Source of the DNA: Mycolicibacterium bacteremicum
Lineage (GTDB): Bacteria > Actinomycetota > Actinomycetes > Mycobacteriales > Mycobacteriaceae
Length of the DNA stretch: 64,000 bases
NCBI RefSeq assembly: GCF_002086115.1
Contig: NZ_MVHJ01000026.1
Coordinates: forward strand, 1 to 64,000
Reading direction: 5' to 3'
The position numbers were made by a program, and so were the translations under genes. Positions 8,124 to 16,022 of this stretch are shown here, in pieces. Each line of letters opens with the position of its first letter. Within the stretch, counting starts at the first letter, position 1. The notes beneath the pieces are model-generated. The model was not told the DNA's origin. It did no database searches and saw only the letters and a program-made list of their open reading frames with translations.

Positions 8124-8555
8124 TCAGCCGATAGAACGGGATCCGCGGCGGGTCAGCGACTTGCGCAGCGCGCTGCCCTCCGCAGCGAGCCACCGGTCCT
8201 CGACCTCGGCCAACGCCGGTGAAAGCCGGGCGCGTAGGTCGTCGCCGCGCGGGCTCAGGTAGACCCGGACCTTTCGCCGGTCCACCGCGTCGACCTCGCG
8301 GTATGCCAGCGACAGGCTGATGAGCTTGTCGACCACCCGGGTCAGCGTCGGTCCGGCCGTCGCGGTCTGCGCCTGCAACTCGGCCATGGTCAACCCGGCG
8401 GCGGCGGCGAGCGCCTCCACGGCCAGCCAGTGATCGATGCCGAGTTGTTCGCGCTGTAATTCGGCCTCCAGGCCGGCGGTCAACTTACGGGCTGCCCGCA
8501 GCACGGCCGGTACCGATGTGGTCGCTGTGAGGTCGGCAGCCCGCTCGTTCGGCAT
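8124..8555 (-). CDS. MarR-family transcriptional regulator of the amidase locus
   Basis: A 143-residue MarR-type winged-helix protein. The recognition region MAELQAQTATAGPTLTRVVDKL and the wing with a DRRKVRVYLSPRG turn are visible. It is divergent from amiC, with a palindrome between them. In the M. smegmatis acetamidase locus a MarR-like repressor (AmiA) works with AmiC, and this gene may play that role. I chose the ATG at 8555 because CGGGAGGAG lies 9 nt before it; the ATG at 8564 abuts that site and is less likely. The ligand is probably sensed through AmiC, or is a small amide; this is inference. Confidence 0.82.
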   Translation of the reverse strand: MPNERAADLTATTSVPAVLRAARKLTAGLEAELQREQLGIDHWLAVEALAAAAGLTMAELQAQTATAGPTLTRVVDKLISLSLAYREVDAVDRRKVRVYLSPRGDDLRARLSPALAEVEDRWLAAEGSALRKSLTRRGSRSIG

Positions 8556-8603
8556 GAACGGCATCTCCTCCCGACCTTGCCCCGATCACCCGGTACGGGC
8601 AAT

Positions 8604-8619
8604 ACTTCCAAGTGGAAAT
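8604..8619. promoter_or_regulatory. Palindrome between marR and amiC
   Basis: ACTTCCAAGTGGAAAT matches its own reverse complement at 6 of 8 arm positions (core TTCCA..TGGAA). It lies 49 bp before the MarR start and 43 bp before the amiC start, the usual place for an auto-regulatory MarR operator. Confidence 0.5.
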
Positions 8620-8661
8620 GATAGCAGCCGATTCGTCAACGGTTCCGGTGAGGACGACGCA

Positions 8662-9738
8662 GTGAACAGGCACTCTGCGACCTCGGGTCGCGACGAGGCA
8701 TGGCGGCTGGCCATGGTCGTGCCACTGCAGGGCCCCGGCGGGGTGTTCGGTCCGTCATGCGAAGCCGTCAGCCGGTTGGTGGTCGACGATCTGAACCGCG
8801 CCGGCGGGGTTCTGGGCCGCGAGGTGTGCGTCGAGATCATCGATGGGGGAGCGCCGCCCGCGGTCGTCGCCCGCGAGGTCGACGCGCTGATCACTGCGGG
8901 GCGCGCGCACGCGGTCAGCGGCTGGCACATCTCGTCGGTGCGCAACGCGCTGGCGCCGGTGGTCGCGGGCCGGGCCCCGTACGCTTATCCCGCGCTCTAT
9001 GAAGGCGGGGAAACCCGACGCGACATCTATTGCTGCGGTGAGACTCCCGATGGGCAGATCGCGCCGGCGCTGCGCTGGTTGCGCGACAATGCGGGGGTGC
9101 GCCGCTGGTTCATCGTCGGCGACGATTATGTATGGCCGCGGTCCTCGCTGGCCGCGGTCCGCCGCTACGCCGATGATCTGGACCTGCAGATCGTCGGCGG
9201 TCGGTTCGTCGATCTCGGCAACGCGGAGATGGCCGGAGTGGTCGCCGACGCGGTGCGCTCCGGTTGTGACGCGGTGCTGATGCTGCTGGTGGGCCAGGAT
9301 GCGGTGGAGTTCAACCGCGCGTGCGCGCAGCTGGGTGCCGATCGTGAGTTTCTGCGGTTCAGTCCGTTGATGGACGAGAGCATGCTGTTGGCCAGCGGCG
9401 AGGACGGCACCCGCGGGTTGTTCGCGGCCGCGTCCTACTTCCGGTCGATGGTGGGTGCCGGTTCGATGGACTTGATGCAGCGCTACCGGGACATGCACGG
9501 CCCGGCCGCACCGCCACTGACCGGGATATCCGAATCCTGTTACGAGGGGCCACAATTGCTGGCGCGACTGATCCATCGGGCCGGCCGCCTGCGCGACGTG
9601 TCGACCGATGATTGTGTTGCCTACGAAAGCCCAAGGGGCACAGTGGCCTTCCGTCCCGATGTGACCGAGCAGCCGGTGCATCTGGCGGTGGCCGACGGCT
9701 TCGATTTCGATGTGCTGACCACACTGGGTCGACGCTGA
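8662..9738 (+). CDS. amiC: AmiC-like amide-sensing binding protein
   Basis: A 358-residue type I periplasmic-binding-fold protein without signal peptide. It opens with LAMVVPLQGPGGVFGPSCEA and contains the typical two-lobe pattern (AHAVSGWHISSVRNAL; the hinge region ISESCYEGPQLLARLI). In Pseudomonas aeruginosa AmiC is a cytoplasmic amide sensor that controls AmiR. Here no AmiR antiterminator gene is present and the divergent gene is a MarR protein, as in the M. smegmatis acetamidase locus. I chose the GTG at 8662, which has GAGGAC 8 nt upstream; the frame back to 8437 would overlap the MarR gene. The next gene, amiS, has its own promoter. Confidence 0.85.
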   Translation: MNRHSATSGRDEAWRLAMVVPLQGPGGVFGPSCEAVSRLVVDDLNRAGGVLGREVCVEIIDGGAPPAVVAREVDALITAGRAHAVSGWHISSVRNALAPVVAGRAPYAYPALYEGGETRRDIYCCGETPDGQIAPALRWLRDNAGVRRWFIVGDDYVWPRSSLAAVRRYADDLDLQIVGGRFVDLGNAEMAGVVADAVRSGCDAVLMLLVGQDAVEFNRACAQLGADREFLRFSPLMDESMLLASGEDGTRGLFAAASYFRSMVGAGSMDLMQRYRDMHGPAAPPLTGISESCYEGPQLLARLIHRAGRLRDVSTDDCVAYESPRGTVAFRPDVTEQPVHLAVADGFDFDVLTTLGRR

Positions 9739-9764
9739 CGCGATGTGACCTCCGCCGTGGGGTG

Positions 9765-9793
9765 TTGACACTGTGGTGCCTGTCACTTAGTTT
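9765..9793 (+). promoter_or_regulatory. SigA-type promoter of amiS-amiE-amiB
   Basis: TTGACA (9765-9770) is separated by 17 bases from TAGTTT (9788-9793), a near-ideal housekeeping promoter. Transcription would begin near 9799-9801, leaving a short leader to the amiS ATG at 9837. Confidence 0.6.
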
Positions 9794-9797
9794 CATT

Positions 9798-9810
9798 TGG
9801 AGATATTCCA
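9798..9810. promoter_or_regulatory. Operator-like palindrome on the amiS transcription start
   Basis: TGGA-GATAT-TCCA lies directly over the predicted transcription start of amiS. The TGGA/TCCA half-sites also occur in the marR-amiC palindrome at 8604-8619, in the opposite order. A repressor bound here would block initiation. Confidence 0.4.
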
Positions 9811-9836
9811 TCTGAATTCGAACCGCGGAGTGGGTC

Positions 9837-10466
9837 ATGAACAATGTCGGCTTGCTGTACGTCGGGGCCGTTCTCTTCGTCAACGGGCTGATGCTGCTGG
9901 GCCGGATCCCTGCCCGGTCTGCCGCCGTGCTGAACCTGTTCGTCGGCGCCCTGCAGTGCATCGTGCCGACGGTGATGCTCATCCAGGGCGGCGGTGACAC
10001 CGCCACCACATTGGCCGCCTCCGGGCTCTACCTGTTCGGGTTCACCTACCTCTACGTCGGCATCGTCAACCTGGCTGGTCTGGAACCCGAAGGCCTCGGC
10101 TGGTTTTCACTGTTCGTCGCGATGGCAGCGGTGGTGTATTCGGTGCTGTCCTTCACCGTCTCGGCCGATCCGGTGTTCGGCGTCATCTGGCTGTCCTGGG
10201 CGGTGTTGTGGCTGCTGTTCTTTCTCGTGCTGGGCCTGGGTCGCCAGGAGTTGACGGCCTTCACCGGCTGGGCGGTCACCCTGTTGAGCCTGCCCACCTG
10301 CGCCGTGCCGGCCTTCCTCGCAATGACCGGCAACCATCGCACATCGGCAGCCATCGCGGTGGCCTGGGCGGTGGGGCTCTCGCTGCTCCTGGTCGTGGCG
10401 AAGCTCATGAGTGCGACCCCGCGGCGCTCCCGGGCGCAGGTGCCCACCCGACCCATCTACAGCTGA
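9837..10466 (+). CDS. amiS: AmiS/UreI-family amide channel
   Basis: A 209-residue membrane protein of the AmiS/UreI family, which forms channels for short amides or urea. Six to seven hydrophobic helices are visible, starting MNNVGLLYVGAVLFVNGLML, with the family motif NLFVGALQ near residue 40 and FGFTYLYVGI near 67. The ATG at 9837 is preceded by GGAG at 9824. It sits between amiC and the amidase amiE and would import the substrate. Its own regulated promoter lies at 9765-9793. Confidence 0.88.
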   Translation: MNNVGLLYVGAVLFVNGLMLLGRIPARSAAVLNLFVGALQCIVPTVMLIQGGGDTATTLAASGLYLFGFTYLYVGIVNLAGLEPEGLGWFSLFVAMAAVVYSVLSFTVSADPVFGVIWLSWAVLWLLFFLVLGLGRQELTAFTGWAVTLLSLPTCAVPAFLAMTGNHRTSAAIAVAWAVGLSLLLVVAKLMSATPRRSRAQVPTRPIYS

Positions 10467-10513
10467 ATATTCGAAGCACGTCAATATGTTTCACCCAACA
10501 AGGAGGAGATCAA

Positions 10514-11551
10514 ATGCGCCACGGTGACATCTCGTCGAGCCCGGACACCGTCGGGGTGGCGGTCGTCAACTACAAGATGCCGCGTCTGCACACCAAACAG
10601 GAGGTGCTCGACAACGCCCGCAAGATCGCCGACATGGTGGTCGGCATGAAGTCCGGCCTGCCCGGCATGGATCTGGTTGTCTTTCCCGAATACTCGACCC
10701 AGGGCATCATGTACGACCCCGACGAGATGTACGCCACCGCGGCGACCATTCCGGGCGACGAAACCGATATCTTCGCCGCCGCCTGCCGGAAAGCCAAGAC
10801 GTGGGGCGTCTTCTCCATCACCGGCGAGCGACATGAGGACCACCCGAACAAGCCCCCGTACAACACCCTGGTGCTCATCGACGACACCGGCCAGATCGTG
10901 CAGAAGTACCGCAAGATCCTGCCGTGGTGCCCCATCGAAGGCTGGTACCCCGGGGATACGACATACGTCAGCCAGGGGCCCAAGGGCATGAAGATCTCGC
11001 TGATCATCTGCGATGACGGCAACTACCCGGAGATCTGGCGCGACTGTGCGATGAAGGGCGCCGAGCTGATTGTGCGCTGCCAGGGCTACATGTACCCGGC
11101 CAAGGACCAACAGGTGATGATGGCCAAGGCGATGGCCTGGGCCAACAACTGTTACGTCGCGGTGGCCAATGCGGCCGGATTCGACGGCGTCTACTCCTAT
11201 TTCGGACATTCGGCGATCGTCGGGTTCGACGGCCGCACCCTCGGTGAGACCGGGGAGGAGGAGTACGGCATCCAGTTCGCCCAGCTGTCCCTGTCGGCCA
11301 TCCGCGACGCGCGGCACCACGACCAGTCGCAGAACCACCTGTTCAAGCTGCTGCACCGCGGCTATTCCGGCGTGCACGCCGCCGGCGACGGGGACAAGGG
11401 CGTGGCGGACTGCCCCTTCGAGTTCTACAAGCTCTGGGTCACCGATGCGCAGAAGGCGCAGGAAGTCGTCGAGTCGATCACCCGGGACACCGTCGGTGTG
11501 GCCGACTGCCGGGTCGGTGCACTGCCCGTCGAGCAGAGTGCCGAGGCCTAG
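10514..11551 (+). CDS. amiE: Aliphatic amidase, nitrilase superfamily
   Basis: Hydrolyses short aliphatic amides such as acetamide and propionamide to the acid and ammonia. The 345-residue sequence is strikingly close to Pseudomonas aeruginosa AmiE (346 residues) from its first residues MRHGDISSS on. The catalytic set is complete: Glu59 (FPEYS), Lys134 (KYRKILPW), Glu142 and Cys166 (LIICDDGNYPE). The ATG at 10514 has a perfect AGGAGGAGAT site at 10501-10510. From memory, the M. smegmatis acetamidase belongs to the unrelated FmdA/AmdA family, so this enzyme type inside a mycobacterial-style locus is notable. amiB follows after 9 bp. Confidence 0.96.
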   Translation: MRHGDISSSPDTVGVAVVNYKMPRLHTKQEVLDNARKIADMVVGMKSGLPGMDLVVFPEYSTQGIMYDPDEMYATAATIPGDETDIFAAACRKAKTWGVFSITGERHEDHPNKPPYNTLVLIDDTGQIVQKYRKILPWCPIEGWYPGDTTYVSQGPKGMKISLIICDDGNYPEIWRDCAMKGAELIVRCQGYMYPAKDQQVMMAKAMAWANNCYVAVANAAGFDGVYSYFGHSAIVGFDGRTLGETGEEEYGIQFAQLSLSAIRDARHHDQSQNHLFKLLHRGYSGVHAAGDGDKGVADCPFEFYKLWVTDAQKAQEVVESITRDTVGVADCRVGALPVEQSAEA

Positions 11552-11560
11552 CGAACTCCG

Positions 11561-12634
11561 ATGCCCTTCCTCACCGACATGTTCCATGATCAGAACGCCA
11601 CGGTCGAAGCCACCGGCACTGACGTGAAGACGCCGAGCGCCAACACCTTCGACCCGTCGGAGTTCCGGCGACGTCTCGGCACCAGGATCCTGGGCCAGAG
11701 CGAGGCGTTGGCGGCCGTGACCCGGGCGTTGGCCATCGCACATGCCGGTGTCGCCGACCCCGGACGGCCCCTGTCGAGCGTGCTGCTCGTGGGGCCGACC
11801 GGGGTCGGCAAAACCGAACTCGTCCGTCAGGTCGCCGCCGAGTTACGCTCCGGCCCCGACGATCTGTGCCGCATCGACATGGCGGCACTGGCCCAGGAGC
11901 ATTACGCCGCCTCGTTCTCCGGCGCGCCACCGGGTTATGCCGGCAGCAAGGAGTCGTTCACGCTGTTCGACCGGGACCGGATCGAAGGTGACCCGTTCAC
12001 CCCGGGGATCGTGCTGCTCGACGAGATCGAGAAGGCCGACACCACCGTCATCCGCGCACTCCTGCACATCCTGGATTGCGGCGAGCTGCGCCTGGCCAAC
12101 GGCCGGGAACGGATCAGCTTCCGTAACTGCCACGTCTTCATCACCTCCAACCTCGGCTCGCACGAGGTGGCCCGCAGCCAGCGTGCGGGTAGCCGGCGTC
12201 CGCGGCGGCCCCGGCGCTCCACGACGGACAGAGCGGGCAGTCATCGTGACATCGTGCGCGCGGCCGTCGAGTCGTTCTTCGACCCGGAGTTCTTCAACCG
12301 CCTCGACGAGGTCGTCGTGATGGATCCGTTCACCAGCGACACCGCCCGCGAGGTCACGACGCGCGAGGTCCAGATCCTGGTGCGGCGACTGGCTCGTGAA
12401 TCGGTCCGACTCACCGTCACCGACGATGTCATCGGGTTCCTGCAGGGCAGCGGTTTCGATCCGGTATACGGCGCCCGGGGCCTGCGCCGGACGATTCGGG
12501 CCCACCTGAGCGCGCCGGTGGCCGAACATCTGCTCAGCGCGCGCGTCGACGGAGACGCACCCGAACAGATCGTCGCCGACGTCGTCGACGGCGCCGTGCG
12601 CGTCACCGCGGCCGCGGAACCGACAAGCGGTTGA
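11561..12634 (+). CDS. amiB: AmiB-like AAA+ ATPase (ClpB C-terminal type)
   Basis: A 357-residue AAA+ protein. Walker A GPTGVGKTELVRQ is near residues 78-90, Walker B IVLLDEIEKAD near 148-158, sensor 1 FITSNLGSHE near 190, an Arg-finger-type DPEFFNRLDEVV near 243-254, and a C-terminal small domain with GFDPVYGARGLRR (sensor 2). This is the second ATPase module of ClpA/B without the N-terminal or protease-binding parts. P. aeruginosa amiB lies in the amidase operon and encodes the same kind of ATPase; its role there is poorly defined. Transcribed with amiE. A basic insert (RRPRRPRR, about 208-215) follows sensor 1. Confidence 0.85.
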   Translation: MPFLTDMFHDQNATVEATGTDVKTPSANTFDPSEFRRRLGTRILGQSEALAAVTRALAIAHAGVADPGRPLSSVLLVGPTGVGKTELVRQVAAELRSGPDDLCRIDMAALAQEHYAASFSGAPPGYAGSKESFTLFDRDRIEGDPFTPGIVLLDEIEKADTTVIRALLHILDCGELRLANGRERISFRNCHVFITSNLGSHEVARSQRAGSRRPRRPRRSTTDRAGSHRDIVRAAVESFFDPEFFNRLDEVVVMDPFTSDTAREVTTREVQILVRRLARESVRLTVTDDVIGFLQGSGFDPVYGARGLRRTIRAHLSAPVAEHLLSARVDGDAPEQIVADVVDGAVRVTAAAEPTSG

Positions 12635-12841
12635 TCCGACCAGGGCGCGCGCCTACTGTCGCGTCACGGCTTGCGTTCGGGTCGGCGCGCCGATGTCCGA
12701 CCGCGTCGGATCCGACCGGCGACCGGCCCCACATCGAGCCGATGGCATTGGCGCGCAGACTATCCCAGCCACCCTCGTGCTGTCGTTGCGCGTCCATGGG
12801 GACTACTCAACGCCCCTGTCGGCACCATGTGCAACTGAATT

Positions 12842-13282
12842 TCACCGCCCGCGGTCCAGCCAGCGGGCGATCCGCGGTTCGAACACTGCCAGCAAGGCGG
12901 CGGCAACCACCCACACCACCGACAGCGCCACGGTGGTGTGCCAGGCGTCCATCGAGAAGCCGTCGTCGTCCTCGGTGTGGAAGAACGGGGTGATGATGCC
13001 GTATTCGATCAGGGGAGCGACGGCGATGCTGAACGCCAGACCCGTTGTGGCACCGAAGGCCAGCCGGAGCAGGTAGGACCGCGGGCTGCCGTCCGTCGGC
13101 GCGGCGTGATGGTGGGCGAGCAGGATCAGCAGCAGCATCAGCCCGATCACGACGGCCAGGATGTCCCAGTCATCGCCGGCATAGATGAAGGCGACCGCGC
13201 CGCCGACGGTGGCGAGCGCCAGTGCACCCGGGTCGACGCGGTGCCGGATGTGCAGCGTGGGTCCGTCGTCTTCAGCGGTCAT
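12842..13282 (-). CDS. Small integral membrane protein, unknown function
   Basis: A 146-residue protein with about four hydrophobic helices (around residues 18-34, 38-55, 70-92 and 110-132), separated by a charged HHHAAPTDGS loop and an acidic HTEDDDGFSMD loop. No family recognised. The ATG at 13282 follows a TAGGGT box by 6 nt, so the message is probably leaderless. The 207 bases between it and amiB (12635-12841) show nothing definable. Confidence 0.7.
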   Translation of the reverse strand: MTAEDDGPTLHIRHRVDPGALALATVGGAVAFIYAGDDWDILAVVIGLMLLLILLAHHHAAPTDGSPRSYLLRLAFGATTGLAFSIAVAPLIEYGIITPFFHTEDDDGFSMDAWHTTVALSVVWVVAAALLAVFEPRIARWLDRGR

Positions 13283-13288
13283 GTCAGC

Positions 13289-13294
13289 ACCCTA
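13289..13294 (-). promoter_or_regulatory. -10 box of leaderless membrane-protein gene
   Basis: Minus-strand TAGGGT with six bases to the ATG at 13282, placing transcription start on the start codon. Confidence 0.45.
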
Positions 13295-13339
13295 TGGCGA
13301 TGGCCGAGGCCAGTGGTCGCAAACGGCCGGGTAGCCGCG

Positions 13340-13392
13340 AGAGTGACGTTTCTGCGCCATCCCGACCCCGGAAAGCGCAGAAACGTCACTCT
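13340..13392. repeat. Perfect 18-bp inverted repeat
   Basis: AGAGTGACGTTTCTGCGC (13340-13357) and its exact complement (13375-13392) flank a loop of 17 bases. It lies between the fbpC-type terminator and the upstream end of the membrane-protein gene. The arm (GAG-YG-CGT-TCTGC) resembles in layout the repeat family at 28 and 5609 but is a different sequence. Confidence 0.75.
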
Positions 13393-13410
13393 GACGAACA
13401 GACAAAAGCA

Positions 13411-13445
13411 GGGAGCCTGCCGTTCGGGGGGTACGGCAGGCTCCC
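13411..13445 (-). terminator. Intrinsic terminator of the antigen 85 gene
   Basis: A perfect 13-bp GC-rich stem, GGGAGCCTGCCGT (13411-13423) with ACGGCAGGCTCCC (13433-13445), closes on a 9-base loop. Read on the minus strand it is followed by CTGCTTTTGT, a T-tract. It begins 18 bp after the stop codon. Confidence 0.85.
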
Positions 13446-13463
13446 TGGGTTTTGAGGTGAGAG

Positions 13464-14459
13464 CTAGGCGACGGCCTGCGCTCCCAGCACGCGCTGGATG
13501 TCCGGCTTCATCATCTGCAACTGCTGGCCCCAGTAGCCCCAGCTGTGGGTGCCCTGGGCCGGGAAGTTGAAGACGCCGTTGGTGCCACCGGCCGCGACGT
13601 ACTTGTCGCGGAAGCTGACGTTGGTCCGCAGCGTGAAGCCCTCCAGGAACTGCGCGGCCATCAGGTTGCCGACGTTGCCCTGGACATCCAGGTCCGACGG
13701 GGTGCCGGTGCCGCAGTAGATCCACACGCGGGTGTTGTTGGCGACCAGCTGGTTGATGTTGACCATCGGGTCGTTGCGCTTCCACGCCGGATCCGACGAC
13801 GGACCCCACATGCTCTCGGCGTTGAACCCGCCGGCGTCGTTCATCGCCAGACCGATCAGCATCGGCCACCAGCCCTCGGAGGGGTTCAGGAACCCGGAAA
13901 GCGAAGCGGCGTAGATGAACTGCTGCGGATGGTGGATCGCGTAGTTCAGCGACGCGCTACCGGCCATCGACAGACCGACCACCGCATTACCGGTGCGCGA
14001 CACGCCCTTGGTGGCTTCCAGGTAGGCGGGCAGTTCCTGGGTCAGGAACGTCTCCCACTTGTAGGTGTAGTTCTGCCCGTTGCCCTTCGACGGCTGGTAC
14101 CAGTCGGCGTAGAAGCTGGACTGGCCACCGACCGGCATGATCGTGGACAGACCGGACTGGTAGTACCACTCGAAGGCGGGGGTGTTGATGTCCCAGCCGT
14201 TGTAATCGTCCTGCGCGCGCAGACCGTCGAGCAGGTAGACCGCGTGCGGTCCGCCGCCCTGGAACTGCACGCGGATGTTGCGGTTCATCGACTGGGAGAA
14301 CACGTCGAGATATTCGACGGGCAGACCGGGCCGCGAGAATGCACCAGCGGTCGCCGAACCCCCGGCGAAACCGATCAGCCCGGGCAGCGCCAGCATCGAC
14401 GCGGCAACCACCGCCAGTCTGCGGAGCCAACCGCCACGGATTTTCCTGATGGTCTTCAT
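13464..14459 (-). CDS. fbpC: Antigen 85 mycolyltransferase (FbpC-like)
   Basis: Secreted mycolyltransferase that transfers mycolic acids from trehalose monomycolate to arabinogalactan and to trehalose. The 331-residue precursor has a signal peptide ending ATAGA|FSRPGLP at residue 40, the LDGLRAQDDYNGWDINTP stretch, the nucleophile Ser164 in GLSMAG, and a C-terminal NGTHSW-like His segment (QGTHSWGYW). GGGPHAVYLLDG, NGQNYTYKWETFL and GFLNPSEGWWP resemble FbpC more than FbpA or FbpB. Start ATG at 14459 with AAAGGTGGG 12 nt upstream. It is divergent from the NADH dehydrogenase across 240 bp, in which no clear motif was found. Confidence 0.92.
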   Translation of the reverse strand: MKTIRKIRGGWLRRLAVVAASMLALPGLIGFAGGSATAGAFSRPGLPVEYLDVFSQSMNRNIRVQFQGGGPHAVYLLDGLRAQDDYNGWDINTPAFEWYYQSGLSTIMPVGGQSSFYADWYQPSKGNGQNYTYKWETFLTQELPAYLEATKGVSRTGNAVVGLSMAGSASLNYAIHHPQQFIYAASLSGFLNPSEGWWPMLIGLAMNDAGGFNAESMWGPSSDPAWKRNDPMVNINQLVANNTRVWIYCGTGTPSDLDVQGNVGNLMAAQFLEGFTLRTNVSFRDKYVAAGGTNGVFNFPAQGTHSWGYWGQQLQMMKPDIQRVLGAQAVA

Positions 14460-14699
14460 AACGGCAACCAACCCACCTTTCGTGTCCAAGCAATCGCCGT
14501 TGCTTTCTTCGGTGCAAAGTTCAACACGCGCCCCACCAGTCACACGCGTACCGGCGCGGCGTGGTGTATCGCGGTTGAGCAACGATTGCGACTCGACGTC
14601 GAGACCGGGTCGCCGCCGCAGACCGCACGGTCGGCCACGGCGCGACGCGCAGACGAGATCGACGGAGAGCCGACCGCCGGTGGGTCTACCCTCGAGACG

Positions 14700-16022
14700 A
14701 TGAGCGAGCGACGGACGAAGGTGCTCATCATCGGCGGTGGCTTCGGCGGCCTGTTCTGCGCGCGCCGGCTGGGGCGGGCAGACGTGGACGTCACACTGCT
14801 CGACCGTGCGGCCGGGCACCTGTTCCAGCCGCTGCTCTACCAGTGCGCGACCGGCACACTGAGCATCGGACATATCAGTCGCTCACTGCGCGAAGAACTT
14901 TCGCGTCACCCGAACGTGCGGACCCTGCTCGGCGAGGCCGTCGGGCACGACGCGGATGCGCACACGGTGACGGTGATGCGCCCCGACGAGACGACCTTCG
15001 TGCTCGACTACGACGTGCTGGTCCTGGCCGCCGGCATGCAACAGTCCTACTTCGGCAAGGAGCATTTCGCCGAGTGGGCACCGGGAATGAAGACCCTCGA
15101 CGACGCGCTGTGCATCCGGCAGCGGTTGTTCACCGCCTTCGAGATCGCCGAGACGCTGCCGCCGGGACCCGAGCGCGACGGCTGGCTCACCTTCGCCGTG
15201 GCCGGCGGCGGACCGACCGGTGTCGAGATCGCCGGCCAGATCCGCGAGGTGGCGACGCGTACATTGGCCAACGAATTCCACAGCATCGACCCCGAGGACG
15301 CCCGGGTCCTGCTGTTCGACGGGGGCGACCGCGTGCTCAAGAGTTTCGCGCCGGGACTCACCGAGAAGGCGACCCGCACGCTGGAGTCACTGGGTGTCGA
15401 ATTGCGGATGGGCGTGCACGTGACCGATGTCGGTCGCGACGGCGTGACGGTGACCCCGAAGTCGGGCGGTCCGGCCGAGCAGTACGGCACCCGGACCGTG
15501 TTGTGGACCGCCGGTGTCGAGGCGGTCCCGTTCGCCCGGCACGTCGCGCAGACCCTGGACGCCGAGACCGACCGGGCCGGCCGGATCAGCGTGGCCCCCG
15601 ACCTGTCGGTGCCCGGGCACCCACAGGTCTTCGTCATCGGAGATCTGGTCGGTGGTGACTTTCCCGGCGTCGCCGAGAACGCGATGCAGGGCGGTCTGCA
15701 CGTGGCCTCGTGTATCCGTCGCGATCTGGACGGCAAGCCGCGCCGCAACTACCGCTACCGTGACCTCGGCTCGGCCGCGTACATCAGCCGGGGAAACGCC
15801 CTGCTGCAGGTCGGGCCGATCCGGCTGTCCGGGCGCATCGGCTGGCTGGGATGGGGTTTCATCCACATCGCCTTTCTCACCGGGGTGCGCAATCGGATCA
15901 GTACGGTGATGACCTGGATGGCCGCGATCGGCCGCGGCGACCGTTATCACCGGGCCTTCATGTTGGGCGACCGTGGGGTACCCGAGCAGCCCTATACCTG
16001 GTCCAAAGATGATCAGCCGTAG
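14700..16022 (+). CDS. ndh: Type II NADH dehydrogenase
   Basis: A 440-residue single-subunit NADH:menaquinone oxidoreductase. FAD motif IIGGGFGGLFCARRL near residues 9-23, quinone-site motif HLFQPLLYQCATG near 40-52, NADH-binding motif AVAGGGPTGVEIAGQI near 169-184, and the second FAD contact FVIGDLVGGDFPGVAENAMQ near 311-330. It closely resembles mycobacterial Ndh/NdhA but is shorter at the C-terminus. ATG at 14700, with TACCCT 7 nt upstream suggesting a leaderless message; the long upstream frame overlaps fbpC and is not real. The 3' end overlaps the convergent GH13 gene by 10 bp. Confidence 0.9.
   Translation: MSERRTKVLIIGGGFGGLFCARRLGRADVDVTLLDRAAGHLFQPLLYQCATGTLSIGHISRSLREELSRHPNVRTLLGEAVGHDADAHTVTVMRPDETTFVLDYDVLVLAAGMQQSYFGKEHFAEWAPGMKTLDDALCIRQRLFTAFEIAETLPPGPERDGWLTFAVAGGGPTGVEIAGQIREVATRTLANEFHSIDPEDARVLLFDGGDRVLKSFAPGLTEKATRTLESLGVELRMGVHVTDVGRDGVTVTPKSGGPAEQYGTRTVLWTAGVEAVPFARHVAQTLDAETDRAGRISVAPDLSVPGHPQVFVIGDLVGGDFPGVAENAMQGGLHVASCIRRDLDGKPRRNYRYRDLGSAAYISRGNALLQVGPIRLSGRIGWLGWGFIHIAFLTGVRNRISTVMTWMAAIGRGDRYHRAFMLGDRGVPEQPYTWSKDDQP

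Noticed and set aside
10481..11743. Minus-strand open frame opposite amiE
   Set aside because: AmiE is one of the best-supported genes here, with all catalytic residues. The antisense frame has no recognisable domain or ribosome binding site.
13545..14699. N-terminal extension of the NADH dehydrogenase frame
   Set aside because: It runs antisense through the antigen 85 gene. The flavoprotein starts at 14700 with its FAD motif, behind a -10 box.
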